DNA of 49,797 nt from a bacterium (GCA_025360845.1 JANYBJ010000058.1:1-49797), one strand, 5' to 3'; shown: positions 1-8,897, counted from the stretch's first letter. Translations and numbers: made by a program. Notes: generated from the sequence alone by a model not told the origin.

Positions 1-735
1 CGACACGCTGGACGCGTTCGGGTTGTACAGCTCGATCCAGTCGTCGTACTTGCCCAGCGAGTTCGCGAGCGTCTTGCTGTTGAGCGCCATGAATTCGTTG
101 ACGGCGATGTTGGTCACCACCTCCGGCAGGCCCGCCACCAGCACGGGCAGGATCAGGAAATCGGAGCTGCCTGAACCGGAGTTCATCGCGTGTACCGCCA
201 GCACGTTCGTGCCGGTGATCAATTGGGGAAGGTAAGATGCGATATCAAAATCTTGGAAAACGACGGCTTGGGCATCGGGATGGTCGGAGGCGGTCGAATT
301 GTACACGGCATTCGCCGGCGCGTTGGCGCGCGCGACCTCGGTGCCGTTCAGATAGGCGATGAAGCCGTCGTCGTACTTGACCCGCAGCGTCAGGCTGCTG
401 TAACTCTTTCCTGCCGGGACTGTAAATCTGAATCGCACATAGATATCGATCGTGCCAGACGGTGCCATCGTCGTGCCAAACAGAGTCTCATACCCGGAGG
501 AGTTCTCATACCCCAGCCCGCTGGCACCGAGGGACCACGCCGCATCGTTGAAGGTCCGCGCGGTCCAGTTCGTGCCGTCCGAACCGTTCGTCGGCACCTG
601 ATACCGGCACGCCGCGCCAGACGCCACGAGCGTCTCGTCCAGCGCCAGCGCAGAACATGCGGCCCCACCCATCCCGGCTACAGCCAAAAGGGTCAACAAG
701 AAACCACTATGCCGCGTACTCCGAGTTGTCATCAT
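1..735 (-). CDS. Secreted lamin-tail-domain protein, CotH-type family (N-terminal part, runs off window)
   Basis: This frame is open from an ATG pair at 735/732 to the window edge (245 codons), so the C-terminus is missing. The first 30 or so residues form a signal peptide with an Arg-rich start and a hydrophobic core (FLLTLLAVAGM). Next comes a beta-rich region with the pattern NWTARTFNDAAW, then LTLRVKYDDGFIAYLNG, and from about residue 210 the sequence INVNEF-like/KYDDWIELYN, which resembles the start of a lamin tail domain. In PVC bacteria this order is typical of exported CotH-kinase or lamin-tail proteins, but no kinase part is visible here. The purine stretch GGAAAGGTGA lies just upstream and is better spaced for the second ATG (732). 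Export and surface role are inferred. Confidence 0.75.
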   Translation of the reverse strand, partial: MMTTRSTRHSGFLLTLLAVAGMGGAACSALALDETLVASGAACRYQVPTNGSDGTNWTARTFNDAAWSLGASGLGYENSSGYETLFGTTMAPSGTIDIYVRFRFTVPAGKSYSSLTLRVKYDDGFIAYLNGTEVARANAPANAVYNSTASDHPDAQAVVFQDFDIASYLPQLITGTNVLAVHAMNSGSGSSDFLILPVLVAGLPEVVTNIAVNEFMALNSKTLANSLGKYDDWIELYNPNASSVS

Positions 736-967
736 TCACCTTTCCGTAAAAAAAATCGCCTTGATGATTATTCCCCTGAGGGACAATAAACACCAATCTA
801 AATCATTGAAATAGTGTACACTCTTGCGTGTCGGACCGTCCAGTCAAATCCGGTACGCCGTGTACTCCGTGTATGATTGACAAGTGACAACCTCTATCAG
901 TAATGTACATTCAATCTTTTGGCCAAGAGCAAAAGGAATCCTGTATGGCTAGTAGGAGAATCACCCG

Positions 968-2095
968 ATGATCGTTAAGACCGACGGCAAGCAGATCGAC
1001 ACTGTCAGACTGTTCGACACGCTGATGGAGGACTTCCCGGACATGATCCACTCCGTGGACGAGGCCGGCAACATCGTCTACTTCAACCGCATGTCGATGC
1101 GCCTGCTCGGTTACACCGCCGAGGAGTTGAGAGCCCTGAACATCAGCCGACTCTACCCGCCCGAGATCATGGAAGCGGTTGAGACCGGGTTCCGCGAAGT
1201 CAAGCAGACCGGAGAGAAACGCGTCGAGAGCCTCTTCCTGGCTAAAGATGGCACCCGCATCCCCGTAGAACTTCGCACGCTGACGCTCTGCGACGACCAA
1301 GGCGCCTTCTCCCAGACCTTCACCGTCTCACGCGACCTGCGCAAGTTCAAGGAGCTTCAGGCGGACCTCATCCACGCGGGGCGCCTGGCCGCCATCGGAG
1401 AGCTCGCGGCCGGCGTGGTCCACGACCTCAACAACCCTCTGACCGCCGTGATCCTCGCCTCGGCCGTGTTGAGAAAAGTGATCGACCGGCCCGACACGCC
1501 GCCCGACCAACTGCGCGAGCACGCCTCGGCCTTCTGCGCGACCATCAACGAATCCGCCGCAACCATGGAGAACCTCACGACGCGCCTGCGCGACTTCTCG
1601 CGCGGCGTCAAAGAGCAGCACAAGCTGGTTGACCTCTTCGACCCCATCAACGACGCGCTCTTCATCCTCGCCCAGCGCATGCGTAACAACAACATCGCCG
1701 TGTCGTGTACGGTGGTCAAAGCCAAGCACTGGGTGCTCGGCGACCGCAACCAGATCCAGCAGGTTTTTCTCAACCTCTTCGCGAACGCCTGCGACGCCAT
1801 GGCCACATGCGATGCGCGCGAGCTCGCCATCTCGGTCGACACCTGCACAAAAGAAGGCGCCGTCTACTGGCGCTGCGCGGTGCGCGACTCGGGCGAGGGC
1901 ATTCCGCAGGAGATCCAAGACAAGGTTTTCAAGTCGTTCTTCACGACCAAGCCGCGCGGCAAAGGCACAGGCCTCGGCCTGAGCATCGCCCGCTCGATCC
2001 TGGCCGAGCATAGCGGCGACATCACGCTGAGCTCCGAGCACGGCAAAGGCACGACGTTCATCGTGCGATTGCCGACCCTGTCGGTGCTCACCTAA
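968..2095 (+). CDS. Orphan cytoplasmic PAS-domain sensor histidine kinase
   Basis: A 375-residue kinase with no transmembrane segment, so it should sense a cytoplasmic signal. A PAS domain covers about residues 15-125 (DMIHSVDEAGNIVYFN, LLGYTAEEL). The H-box is VHDLNNPL with phospho-acceptor His152, a slight variant of the common HEINNPL. The N-box carries N269 and N273, the G1 box is DSGEG at 307-311, FTTK forms the F-box, and the G2 box GKGTGLGL lies at 331-338, so the ATPase domain is complete. No response regulator is adjacent, so its partner must lie elsewhere. A TTGACA at 877-882 could serve as -35, but no good -10 follows at the right distance. It is divergent from the lamin-tail gene across a 232-bp gap that holds nothing else recognisable. 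Confidence 0.93.
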   Translation: MIVKTDGKQIDTVRLFDTLMEDFPDMIHSVDEAGNIVYFNRMSMRLLGYTAEELRALNISRLYPPEIMEAVETGFREVKQTGEKRVESLFLAKDGTRIPVELRTLTLCDDQGAFSQTFTVSRDLRKFKELQADLIHAGRLAAIGELAAGVVHDLNNPLTAVILASAVLRKVIDRPDTPPDQLREHASAFCATINESAATMENLTTRLRDFSRGVKEQHKLVDLFDPINDALFILAQRMRNNNIAVSCTVVKAKHWVLGDRNQIQQVFLNLFANACDAMATCDARELAISVDTCTKEGAVYWRCAVRDSGEGIPQEIQDKVFKSFFTTKPRGKGTGLGLSIARSILAEHSGDITLSSEHGKGTTFIVRLPTLSVLT

Positions 2096-2135
2096 AAAAC
2101 CGGTGACCGGACAACCGATCCTGTGGCCGTAACCT

Positions 2136-3215
2136 TTACAGCGCGGATGCCACGAGGTCGCCGACCTGGGTGGTCGTGAACCCCATCTTGCCTGCCGCCT
2201 GACTCTTCATCTTGGGCGTCGTCGTCAGGATGGCGGTTTCAACGGCGGCGGCGGCGGCGCGCTCGCCGAGCGTGTCGAGCATCATCCCCGCCGCGCCGAT
2301 CGCGGCAATGGGGTTGATGACATTCAGCCCGGTGTACTTGGGCGCGGAGCCGCCCATCGGCTCGAACATCGAAATCCCCGTGGGGTTGATGTTGCCGCCG
2401 GCGGCAACACCGAGTCCGCCCTGGATCATGGCGCCGAGGTCCGTGATGATGTCGCCGAACAGATTCTCGGTGACGACCACATCGAACCACTCGGGGTTCT
2501 TCACGAACCACATGTTGGCGGCGTCCACATGGTTGTAGTCGCGCTTCAGCTCAGGGAACTCGGCCGCGCCCATCTCCTCGAAGGCGCGGAACCAGAGGTC
2601 GCCGCAGTGGGTCAGCACGTTGCGCTTGTGGACCAGCGTGATCGGCTTGGCCGCATACTTCGCACTGGCGGCATTGCGGCGGCGCTTGAGCTCGAAGGCG
2701 TACCGCAGGCAGCGGTCAACCGTGCGGCGGTCGTAGACCATCAGTTGGGTGGCGATCTCCTCCGACGTTCCCACACGCGTGGCGCCGCCCAGGCCGGTGT
2801 AGATGCCGCCGCTGTTCTCGCGGACGACGACGAAGTCGATATCCTCGGGCCCCTTGCCCTTGAGCGGCGTCTCCACGCCGGGGAAGAGGCGCACCGGACG
2901 GTGGTTGATGTACTGATCCAAGGCAAAGCGCATCTTCAGCAGGATGCCGAGTTCAAGAATGCCGGGCTTCACGTCGGGATGTCCGATCGCGCCTAGGAAA
3001 ATGGCGTGGTACTTCTTCATCTCCTCGACGGCCGAATCCGGCAGGGTTTCGCCGGTTCTCAGATAGCGCTCCGCGCCGAAGTCGTACGGCGTGAACTCCA
3101 GTTGGAAACCGAACTTGGCCGCCGCCGCCTGCACGACTTTGACACCTTCGGCCGCGACTTCTGGTCCCGTGCCGTCTCCGCCAATCAATGCGATCTTGTA
3201 AGTTTTCTTGGACAT
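2136..3215 (-). CDS. leuB: 3-isopropylmalate dehydrogenase-like beta-decarboxylating dehydrogenase
   Basis: A 359-residue member of the isocitrate/isopropylmalate dehydrogenase family. The N-terminus has the nucleotide-site pattern IALIGGDGTGPEV. RENSGGIYTG, the conserved Lys in LVHKRNVL, the metal-binding Asp pair in NLFGDIITDLGA and the NAD-binding EPMGGSAPKYTG are all present. The most likely reaction is NAD-dependent oxidation and decarboxylation of 3-isopropylmalate in leucine synthesis. The segment LKMRFALDQYINHRPVRLFPGV differs from classic LeuB, so tartrate/malate-type or homoisocitrate-type activity cannot be excluded, and no other leu gene is nearby. A GAGGAGAGAG ribosome-binding site precedes the ATG. 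A TTGACT 17 bp from a weak CATCTT (about 3328-3356, minus strand) is a possible promoter. Confidence 0.85.
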   Translation of the reverse strand: MSKKTYKIALIGGDGTGPEVAAEGVKVVQAAAAKFGFQLEFTPYDFGAERYLRTGETLPDSAVEEMKKYHAIFLGAIGHPDVKPGILELGILLKMRFALDQYINHRPVRLFPGVETPLKGKGPEDIDFVVVRENSGGIYTGLGGATRVGTSEEIATQLMVYDRRTVDRCLRYAFELKRRRNAASAKYAAKPITLVHKRNVLTHCGDLWFRAFEEMGAAEFPELKRDYNHVDAANMWFVKNPEWFDVVVTENLFGDIITDLGAMIQGGLGVAAGGNINPTGISMFEPMGGSAPKYTGLNVINPIAAIGAAGMMLDTLGERAAAAAVETAILTTTPKMKSQAAGKMGFTTTQVGDLVASAL

Positions 3216-3811
3216 GGTGTTGCTCTCTCCTCGGGGTCAGGAGACTCGCTGATTTAATAAAACTCTTTTCGGGCTGCACGGACATGCGCCCGTTGAGAAC
3301 GGCCTGAAAGAGCGCTTTGAGGTGCAAAAAGATGCCAGAATGGCCGAGGGTAGTCAAGAGCGAAGGCGGCGAAATGAAGGATGAACGGAATGCTTGAACA
3401 CTTGATTCCTACGCCCTAACCGAATTATGAGTGGTGCCCAAAGCGCTACGGATTTCTCGGAAAACGCGAAGTGGAATTGTTTCCCATTTCCTTGCCGCAG
3501 GAACCCCAAGCGCCAAAAAATCGAACCGCTCAAGTTTTAATACTGACAAGCCTCGCAAGTGCGTCGCTTGTGTTGTCGGGCTGTAAGGCGGTAGGTGATG
3601 CGATCATTCCGCACCATCCAGCGAGCTATGTAAAGGACGGATGCACGACATCTATTCAATTCGAAGAATATGCGGACCAAAATGGATACAGAGAAAAAAG
3701 CCTGGATTCCGCAATCGGGATTGTGGCCGGAATTCTGGTTGACCAAACATCCAAAGCGGTAGAGCTCGAATCAAAAAAATACACAGCAATCTACTCTGCT
3801 AGTCCGGCTAG

Positions 3812-4078
3812 TGTAGTGTCCCGCAAATAACTAGACAGTGTACCTTAAATTCTATTGACAGGATGGCAGGATGAAACAGGATGAATAATGAGTTAGGAGC
3901 TGTTCACTTATAACACTTACATCAACACGAAATAATCATGCGGTTTGATTATGAAATATTCCGTTGTTTGTAAACTTTATTTGTGAACAGCTCCTTAGTC
4001 CTGAAAATCCTGTCAAACCTGTCAAAAAAACCGGTTTAAGGTGATTGTCATGTGTATAGCCATTTAAGGGACACTACA
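3812..4078. mobile_element. MITE-like element with CTAG target duplication
   Basis: The ends TGTAGTGTCCC (3812-3822) and GGGACACTACA (4068-4078) are perfect inverted repeats, each flanked by CTAG (3808-3811 and 4079-4082). Because CTAG is palindromic, the repeat reads as 15 bp in total. CTAG fits the YTAR target duplication known for IS5-group transposons. Inside each end lie ACAGGAT-type tandem units in opposite orientation (TTGACAGGATGGCAGGATG on the left, AATCCTGTCAAACCTGTCAA on the right). No transposase is encoded, so mobilisation would be in trans. A second element is inserted at its centre. Confidence 0.75.
3896..3994. mobile_element. 99-bp MITE nested inside the larger element
   Basis: GGAGCTGTTCAC (3896-3907) and GTGAACAGCTCC (3983-3994) are perfect 12-bp inverted repeats. 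They are flanked by TTA at 3893-3895 and 3995-3997, a 3-bp duplication of the TNA type made by some IS5-family groups. The interior is AT-rich and non-coding. It splits the dyad of ACAGGAT repeats in the host element, so it arrived later. Confidence 0.75.
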
Positions 4079-4342
4079 CTAGACACAGCGATATGTGGTT
4101 TGACAATGCTCGATTCAAAAATATAATTGGTTTTACATGTTTGATCAACCCGTATACGCGGGTCAGTTTGGAACGGACTATAGCATGATTTACTTCGATG
4201 CTTTTGCCGGCCTTGACCAGTACTACCGAAATTTCCGCGACTCAAGTAATACCGGTGCCTTTACCATTGCAGAACGCATGCGTCAGCGCGAGGAAGTCGG
4301 TCTCCTCATCGGAACGCATGCGGGTGATTGCGGACTCCATGA

Positions 4343-5244
4343 TCAAAATCCGTAGAGGCCCATCAGGTCGCTGCGGCAGCCGGCCGTATCGGTCAGCTCC
4401 GCCAAATTCTCGGGCGTGACACGCGACAGGATCGTCTCGATCTCCGCCTGCACGTCAGGACGCAGTTCCCAGTCGTCGAGGCGGATGCGCCCGGCCCCGT
4501 CCACGGCCACCTCCCCTCCGGCGTATAAGCGGTCGCGGAACAAGCGGTCCATTTGCTCGAGGCACCCCTCATGAAGCCCCTTGGCTTTCATCACCTTGTA
4601 CATGGCGCACACGTAGACCGACATCACGGGAATCACTGCGCTGGCGCGCGTGATGAGCGCCTTGTTGACGGAGACGTACGCCTTGCCGCTCAACGGCTCA
4701 AGCAGGCGTCCGATTAAAGAACTCCGGAGGCGACATCCAGCGTCTGCCCGGTCAGCGCGTGGCCGATCGGCTTGATGGCGGAGCGGTAGGTGACGCCCGT
4801 CGCGGGCTCCGTCCGCTGCGGCGCGGCGAGGCTGTAGACCACCAGGTCGAAGGGAGGCATGCCCCGCTCGCGGGCGCGGGTGATGACCGCCTGGCGCGTC
4901 TCGTCAAGAAAGGCGTCAGCCACCAGCGTCTCGGCGAACAGCTCTGACTCGGCGGCGACCGAATCGAAAGCGAGGTTGTTGTACCACCCCGGGGTTCCGC
5001 GGCGCTTCACCGTCGGGGGCCGCTCGAAGGAGACGCCAAACGTCTGGGCGCCGGCTCCGAAAGCCGCGACCACTCGGGCCGCCAATCCGTAGCCGCCGGA
5101 ACAGCCCAGCACCAGAACCGATTTTGGACCGGACGAGAATGCGGGTTTCGTCTTCTCGTCGCTGATCCATTTGCGCACCGCGGCCATGCATCCTTTCGGG
5201 TTGACCGAAAGGCACACACCACCTATCACGCGCGGCGGTTTCAT
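4343..5244 (-). pseudogene. fabV: Trans-2-enoyl-ACP/CoA reductase FabV, internally deleted and frameshifted
   Basis: The 5' part (5244-4714) encodes 176 residues typical of the FabV N-terminus: MKPPRVIGGVC, the NAD-site region VLVLGCSGGYGLAARVVAAFGAG, PGWYNN and VVYSLAAPQRTEP, ending at a TAA after DVASGVL. The 3' part, in another frame, gives the FabV C-terminus from LSGKAYVSVNKALITRAS to the final LMGLYGF. Intact FabV proteins have about 400 residues, so roughly 105 are missing, including the region that carries the Y-x8-K active site in this family. The ATG follows the fabZ stop (TAGTGATG), so it was translationally coupled. The enzyme would catalyse the last step of each elongation cycle; as read it cannot. 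A sequencing or assembly collapse is an alternative to a true deletion. Just downstream, an ATG at 4340 opens only 32 codons. Confidence 0.85.
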
Positions 5245-5246
5245 CA

Positions 5247-5720
5247 CTATTTGCCTGGCCCCAGCACGCACATGAAGTCGGCTTCCACGGCCAGTTCATC
5301 GCCCACATACGCCTTGCCGTGCTGCTTGACCATACGCGAACCGATCTTCGTGTTCTCGACTTCCATGCGGACTTTGTCATTCGGGCGGACCTGACGGCGG
5401 AACTTCGCGTTGTCGACGCCGATCAGCAGGAACAGGCCGTTCCTGACAATGCCGGAGGCAACGAGACCCGCGCCGCCGCACTGGGCCAGCGTCTCGATCA
5501 GGATCACGCCGGGGACCACCGGGTATTCCGGAAAATGTCCCTTGAAGAACCACATATCCTCTCCATAGGTCATCTCGCCGACGTACCGCTTCTGGTCCGA
5601 ATACAGCAGTTTGTCCAAGAACAGAAAGGGTTTGCGGTGCGGCAGAAGATCCTCGGCCGGTCCGTCGTACCCTTTTCCATCCTCGACCATCTGTTTCGGC
5701 AGAACTTTCTCTTCGCTCAT
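5247..5720 (-). CDS. fabZ: 3-hydroxyacyl-ACP dehydratase FabZ
   Basis: A hot-dog-fold dehydratase of 157 residues that removes water from 3-hydroxyacyl-ACP in fatty-acid elongation. The signature GHFPEYPVVPGVILIETLAQ holds the catalytic His and Glu, and LLPHRKPFLFLD is the usual FabZ N-terminal motif. I chose the ATG at 5720 because AGGTGA lies six bases before it; the frame is open further upstream. The N-terminal extension before LLPHR is slightly longer than in typical FabZ. It sits 55 bp after fabF, and its stop nearly touches the fabV start, so the three are co-transcribed. Confidence 0.92.
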   Translation of the reverse strand: MSEEKVLPKQMVEDGKGYDGPAEDLLPHRKPFLFLDKLLYSDQKRYVGEMTYGEDMWFFKGHFPEYPVVPGVILIETLAQCGGAGLVASGIVRNGLFLLIGVDNAKFRRQVRPNDKVRMEVENTKIGSRMVKQHGKAYVGDELAVEADFMCVLGPGK

Positions 5721-5775
5721 CTCTATCACCTGTCTTTTTCTGCTGCGCACGGCGAAGCGTGCGCGAGGGTTCGAA

Positions 5776-7020
5776 TTACACCGCTTTAATGACTAACACG
5801 CCGTTGTGCCCGCCGAACCCGAGCGAGGTCGAGACCGCCGCGCGGATAGGGCCTTCGACGCCCTTGTTCGGCACGACATCCAAATCGCACTCGGGATCAG
5901 GAGTCGTGTAGTTGATCGTCGGCGGATAGAACCCGTCGCGGATCGCCAGCGTGCAGATCAGCGCCTCAATCGCTCCGGCCGCACCCAACAGATGGCCGGT
6001 CATGCTCTTCGTGGAGGACATCTTGAGTTTGCGTGCGTGGTCACCGAAGACCGCCTTGACCGCCTTGGTCTCCATGGGGTCGTTGAGCGGCGTGGAGGTG
6101 CCGTGGGCGTTGATGTAATCGACCTGGTCCAGCGCGAGCCCGGAGTCCTTCATTGCCAGCGTGATCGCCCGGATTGCGCCCGAGGCTTCGGGGTCAGGCG
6201 CAGCCACATGGTAAGCGTCACCCGTGGCCCCATACCCTGCGATCTCGGCATACACGCGGGCGTTGCGGGCCCGGGCGTGGTCTTCGGATTCGAGGATCAA
6301 GATGGCGGCGCCCTCGCCCATGATAAAGCCGTCGCGGTCCTTGTCGAAGGGGCGGCAGGCCTGCTCGGGCGTGTCATTGCGCTTGGTGCTCAGCGCTTTC
6401 ATGGCGCAGAAACCGCCGATGCAATATTCGGTGACCGTCGCTTCGGTGCCGCCGGCGATCACGACGTCCGCGCGTCCGGCGCGGATCATGTCCATGCCCA
6501 GGCCGATCGCGTCGGTGCCCGACGCGCAGGCGGTCACCACGGTGAGCGCGGCCCCCTTGGCCTTGAGAGCGATGGAGATATTACCGGCGGCCTCATTGGC
6601 GATGAGTTTGGGAATCATCATGGGCGAGAGCCGGCCCGGCCCGCGTTCAAATAGAATTTTATACCCCTCATCATCCACCTCGGTGCCGCCGATGCCGTTG
6701 CCGAGCATCACGGCTACACGGTCAGGGTCGACGCTGCCTTCGGTCAGACCCGCATCCTGCCACGCCTGCTTGGCGGCGGCCAAAGCGAATTGGGTGAAAA
6801 GCGCCATGCGGCGCGCCTCTTTGGGGTCGATGTACTTCGAAACATCGAAATTCTTCACTTCGGCGGCGATCTTGGCGTCCACGCGGGAGGCGTCGAACCG
6901 GGTGATGCGACCGACGCCGCTCACACCATTGCGTATGCTCGTCCACATCTCGTCAACCGTATTGCCGACCGGCGAGATCACGCCCAGTCCTGTCACAAAA
7001 ACTTTCGTCTTGTTGCTCAT
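5776..7020 (-). CDS. fabF: 3-oxoacyl-ACP synthase II FabF
   Basis: A 414-residue condensing enzyme that extends acyl-ACP with malonyl-ACP. The catalytic triad is visible: Cys165 in TACASGTD, His306 in NAHGTSTPLND and His343 in SMTGHLLGAAGA, with the conserved Lys338 just before it. The length and the C-terminal glycine-rich loop (TSLGFGGHNGVL) are normal for FabF. It lies 20 bp downstream of fabH in the same direction and is the second gene of the fab operon. KasA/FabB-type synthases are alternatives, but the N-terminus VFVTGLGVISPVGN is typical FabF. Confidence 0.96.
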   Translation of the reverse strand: MSNKTKVFVTGLGVISPVGNTVDEMWTSIRNGVSGVGRITRFDASRVDAKIAAEVKNFDVSKYIDPKEARRMALFTQFALAAAKQAWQDAGLTEGSVDPDRVAVMLGNGIGGTEVDDEGYKILFERGPGRLSPMMIPKLIANEAAGNISIALKAKGAALTVVTACASGTDAIGLGMDMIRAGRADVVIAGGTEATVTEYCIGGFCAMKALSTKRNDTPEQACRPFDKDRDGFIMGEGAAILILESEDHARARNARVYAEIAGYGATGDAYHVAAPDPEASGAIRAITLAMKDSGLALDQVDYINAHGTSTPLNDPMETKAVKAVFGDHARKLKMSSTKSMTGHLLGAAGAIEALICTLAIRDGFYPPTINYTTPDPECDLDVVPNKGVEGPIRAAVSTSLGFGGHNGVLVIKAV

Positions 7021-7040
7021 ACGCTGTGTACTACTCCTTT

Positions 7041-8072
7041 TCAGTTTCTGGTTGTTTTCGAATCTTGCACACCGGGCGCAACAGCCTTGGGCTTTCCGGC
7101 CTTACCCCGCCATCTCATGAGAATGCCACCGTAGGTCAGCCCCGCACCGAAACCGACCATCGCCATCAAATCGTCGTCCTTGACCTTTCCCGCACGAACG
7201 GCGGCGTCAAGAGCGACGGGGATCGATGCAGCCGACGTGTTGCCGGTCGTCTCCATGTTCATGTGGAACGTCGCCAGCGGCACCTCCATGCGCCGCGCGA
7301 CCGCCTCGACGATGCGCGCGTTGGCCTGATGCGGAATCACACAGGACAAATCGCCGAACGTGTACCCCGAGCGCTTCAACAGACCGCACAAAACCTCGTC
7401 GAAGACTTTAACCGCGAAGTTGAACACCGCCCGGCCCTTCATCTGCAACGTGTGCTGCATCCAAGGCCCGGTCGCGAGGTCGCGCGACCCGCCCTCACGG
7501 TAAATCAACGGCGCACCGGTACCGTCGGCTTTGAGGATCGTATGCCAGATGCCGCCCGGAACCTCGCTCGCCTCCAGCACGACCGCTCCCGCGGCATCGC
7601 CGAAGAGGATACACGAGTTACGGTCCGTCCAGTCCACGATACGCGACATCATCTCCGCGCCGATCACCAGCGTCGGGCACGGGTTGACCTGCATCATGCC
7701 GCGGGCCGCCTCCAAGGCGTAAATGAAACCCGTACACGCCGCCTGCAAGTCGAAAGCGGCCGCGTTCGTCGCGCCCAGCGCCGCCTGCACCAGGCAGGCC
7801 GTCGAGGGAAAAGCCTGATAATCCGAAGTCGATGTGGCCACAATGATGAGGCCGATCTGATCCGGCGTCAGCCCTGCCGATTTGATCGCGGCACGCGCCG
7901 CATGCGCGGCCATCGCCGAGGTGGTCTCATTGTCCGCGCCGATATGTCGGCTGCGGATCCCGGTATGCGAATAAATCCACTCGTCAGTCGTATCAAGCTT
8001 GACCGCCAGTTCCTGGTTAGTGACAACCCGCTCCGGCAAGTACGAGCCTGTACCTGTGATATGCACAAACAT
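7041..8072 (-). CDS. fabH: 3-oxoacyl-ACP synthase III FabH
   Basis: The initiating condensing enzyme, joining acetyl-CoA (or another short acyl-CoA) to malonyl-ACP. The triad is Cys113 in AACTGFIYAL, His248 in IPHQANARI and Asn278 in TTGNTSAASIP. The N-terminal GTGSYLPERVVTNQEL and DTTDEWIYSHTGIRSRH are family hallmarks. The protein is 343 residues, a little longer than usual because of a basic tail after GILMRWRGK (KAGKPKAVAPG...). It is first in the operon, and a promoter lies about 35 bp upstream. GAGAGGG about eight bases before the ATG is the likely ribosome-binding site. Confidence 0.96.
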   Translation of the reverse strand: MFVHITGTGSYLPERVVTNQELAVKLDTTDEWIYSHTGIRSRHIGADNETTSAMAAHAARAAIKSAGLTPDQIGLIIVATSTSDYQAFPSTACLVQAALGATNAAAFDLQAACTGFIYALEAARGMMQVNPCPTLVIGAEMMSRIVDWTDRNSCILFGDAAGAVVLEASEVPGGIWHTILKADGTGAPLIYREGGSRDLATGPWMQHTLQMKGRAVFNFAVKVFDEVLCGLLKRSGYTFGDLSCVIPHQANARIVEAVARRMEVPLATFHMNMETTGNTSAASIPVALDAAVRAGKVKDDDLMAMVGFGAGLTYGGILMRWRGKAGKPKAVAPGVQDSKTTRN

Positions 8073-8106
8073 GCAAAAACCCTCTCAGTCAAAAAGACCG
8101 GGCTCC

Positions 8107-8134
8107 ATAATGACACTTTTCTTGATTTTGTCAA
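8107..8134 (-). promoter_or_regulatory. Sigma70-type promoter of the fab operon
   Basis: On the minus strand TTGACA (8134-8129) is followed by a 16-bp spacer and CATTAT (8112-8107, four of six consensus bases). Transcription would start near 8100, giving a leader of about 28 nt before fabH. Confidence 0.5.
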
Positions 8135-8186
8135 CATGGTTCTTGCAGCGACAAAATAAAGTTGATGTTTTCTCTTTTTACCGGGG

Positions 8187-8897
8187 TTATTTGATTTCTT
8201 TGATCTTGATGTTGCGATACCAGACGGGGGCCTCGGCCTTGCCATGCAGACCCTGCAGCCCGAGGGGGCCTTTGCGGGAAAAATCCTTCAGCGCCGTGGC
8301 GAACTTGTTCTTCGTGCCGTCAGGGTTCTGATTCGGCTCTTTCCAGTTGTTCAGGTCGATGTTCCAAACCTCTTCGCCGTTGAAGACCAGCGACATTTTA
8401 TTGTCGTTGCAGGTGATCGTAAAGTGGTTCCACTCGCCAACCGGCTTCTGCATCTTCTTCGCCGGCGGCTGCGCGTTGTAGATCGCGCCTACCATGCCGT
8501 AAAGCGCGCCGTCCTCGGCTTCATGGACCTGCACCTCGAGCGCGGCCAAATCATCCTTCGTGTTGCCCGATCGCAAAAAGACACCGCTGTTCGACTCTTT
8601 CGCGACCTTGAACTCCAGGTCCAGGATGAAATTGTCATACGACGCTTTCGTCCAAATCGTGTTGTGCGTCTTCGCCACAAGAACGCCGTCCTTCATCATC
8701 TCCCAACTTCCCGCAGGCATGTCGACGTTCGACAGATCCGACGCTATGAGATCCTTCCAGCCGGTCGTGTCCGGGTGCGGCGCCGGCGCGGCCGAAGCCG
8801 AAACGCCGAACAGCAGTCCGGCGCCGAAAAGCACGGCGGCTTTAAGCGCGTGGCGTCTTGTAACAGAAGAGCATTCCGAAACGGTGAACTTATGCAT
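8187..8897 (-). CDS. Exported DUF1080 (3-keto-disaccharide hydrolase-type) protein
   Basis: About 236 residues. The N-terminus contains SVTRRHALKAAVLFGAGLLFGVSASA, split here as a twin-Arg motif (TRRHAL) and a hydrophobic core ending in an Ala-rich cleavage site, so Tat export is likely. The mature part has the jelly-roll pattern of DUF1080: GWKDLIA near the start, LDLEFKVAKESNSGVFLR, VGEWNHFTITCNDNKMSLVFNG, and RKGPLGLQGLHG with PVWYRNIKIKEI at the end. Family members act on or bind glycans; some cleave 3-keto-sugars. I chose the ATG at 8897 because GAAAGG is nine bases before it. It is the last gene of the cluster after GH2. Confidence 0.85.
   Translation of the reverse strand: MHKFTVSECSSVTRRHALKAAVLFGAGLLFGVSASAAPAPHPDTTGWKDLIASDLSNVDMPAGSWEMMKDGVLVAKTHNTIWTKASYDNFILDLEFKVAKESNSGVFLRSGNTKDDLAALEVQVHEAEDGALYGMVGAIYNAQPPAKKMQKPVGEWNHFTITCNDNKMSLVFNGEEVWNIDLNNWKEPNQNPDGTKNKFATALKDFSRKGPLGLQGLHGKAEAPVWYRNIKIKEIK

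Larger units (their letters stand above)
3471..4188 (+). pseudogene. Small lipoprotein gene interrupted by nested MITEs
   Basis: The 5' part (3471-3811) encodes a hydrophobic segment ending in the lipobox LVLSGC, then a short polar domain (KDGCTTSIQFEEYADQNGY). The frame then enters an inserted element and stops at 3828-3830. Removing the element plus one copy of its CTAG duplication (271 bp) joins codons exactly in frame and extends the protein by 33 residues (HSDMWFDNARFKNIIGF...) to a TGA at 4186-4188, giving 148 residues. This makes an insertion into a once-intact gene likely. The family is not recognised; the ancestral protein may also have continued in another frame past 4188. The start codon is uncertain. 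Base composition is clearly lower in GC than the neighbours, suggesting recent acquisition. Confidence 0.55.

Noticed and set aside
3850..4025. ACAGGAT tandem units as a possible CRISPR array
   Set aside because: The units are only 8-10 bp, change orientation in the middle, and have no spacers; they belong to the MITE arms.
4242..4340. Small gene downstream of fabV (ATG at 4340, 32 codons, minus strand)
   Set aside because: It is very short, has no recognisable family and no following gene; it could be a truncated remnant but cannot be supported.
4137..4355. 72-codon plus-strand frame after the MITE
   Set aside because: It overlaps the fabV end and is in a different frame from the restored lipoprotein; it may contain part of the ancestral lipoprotein 3' end, but the evidence is too weak.
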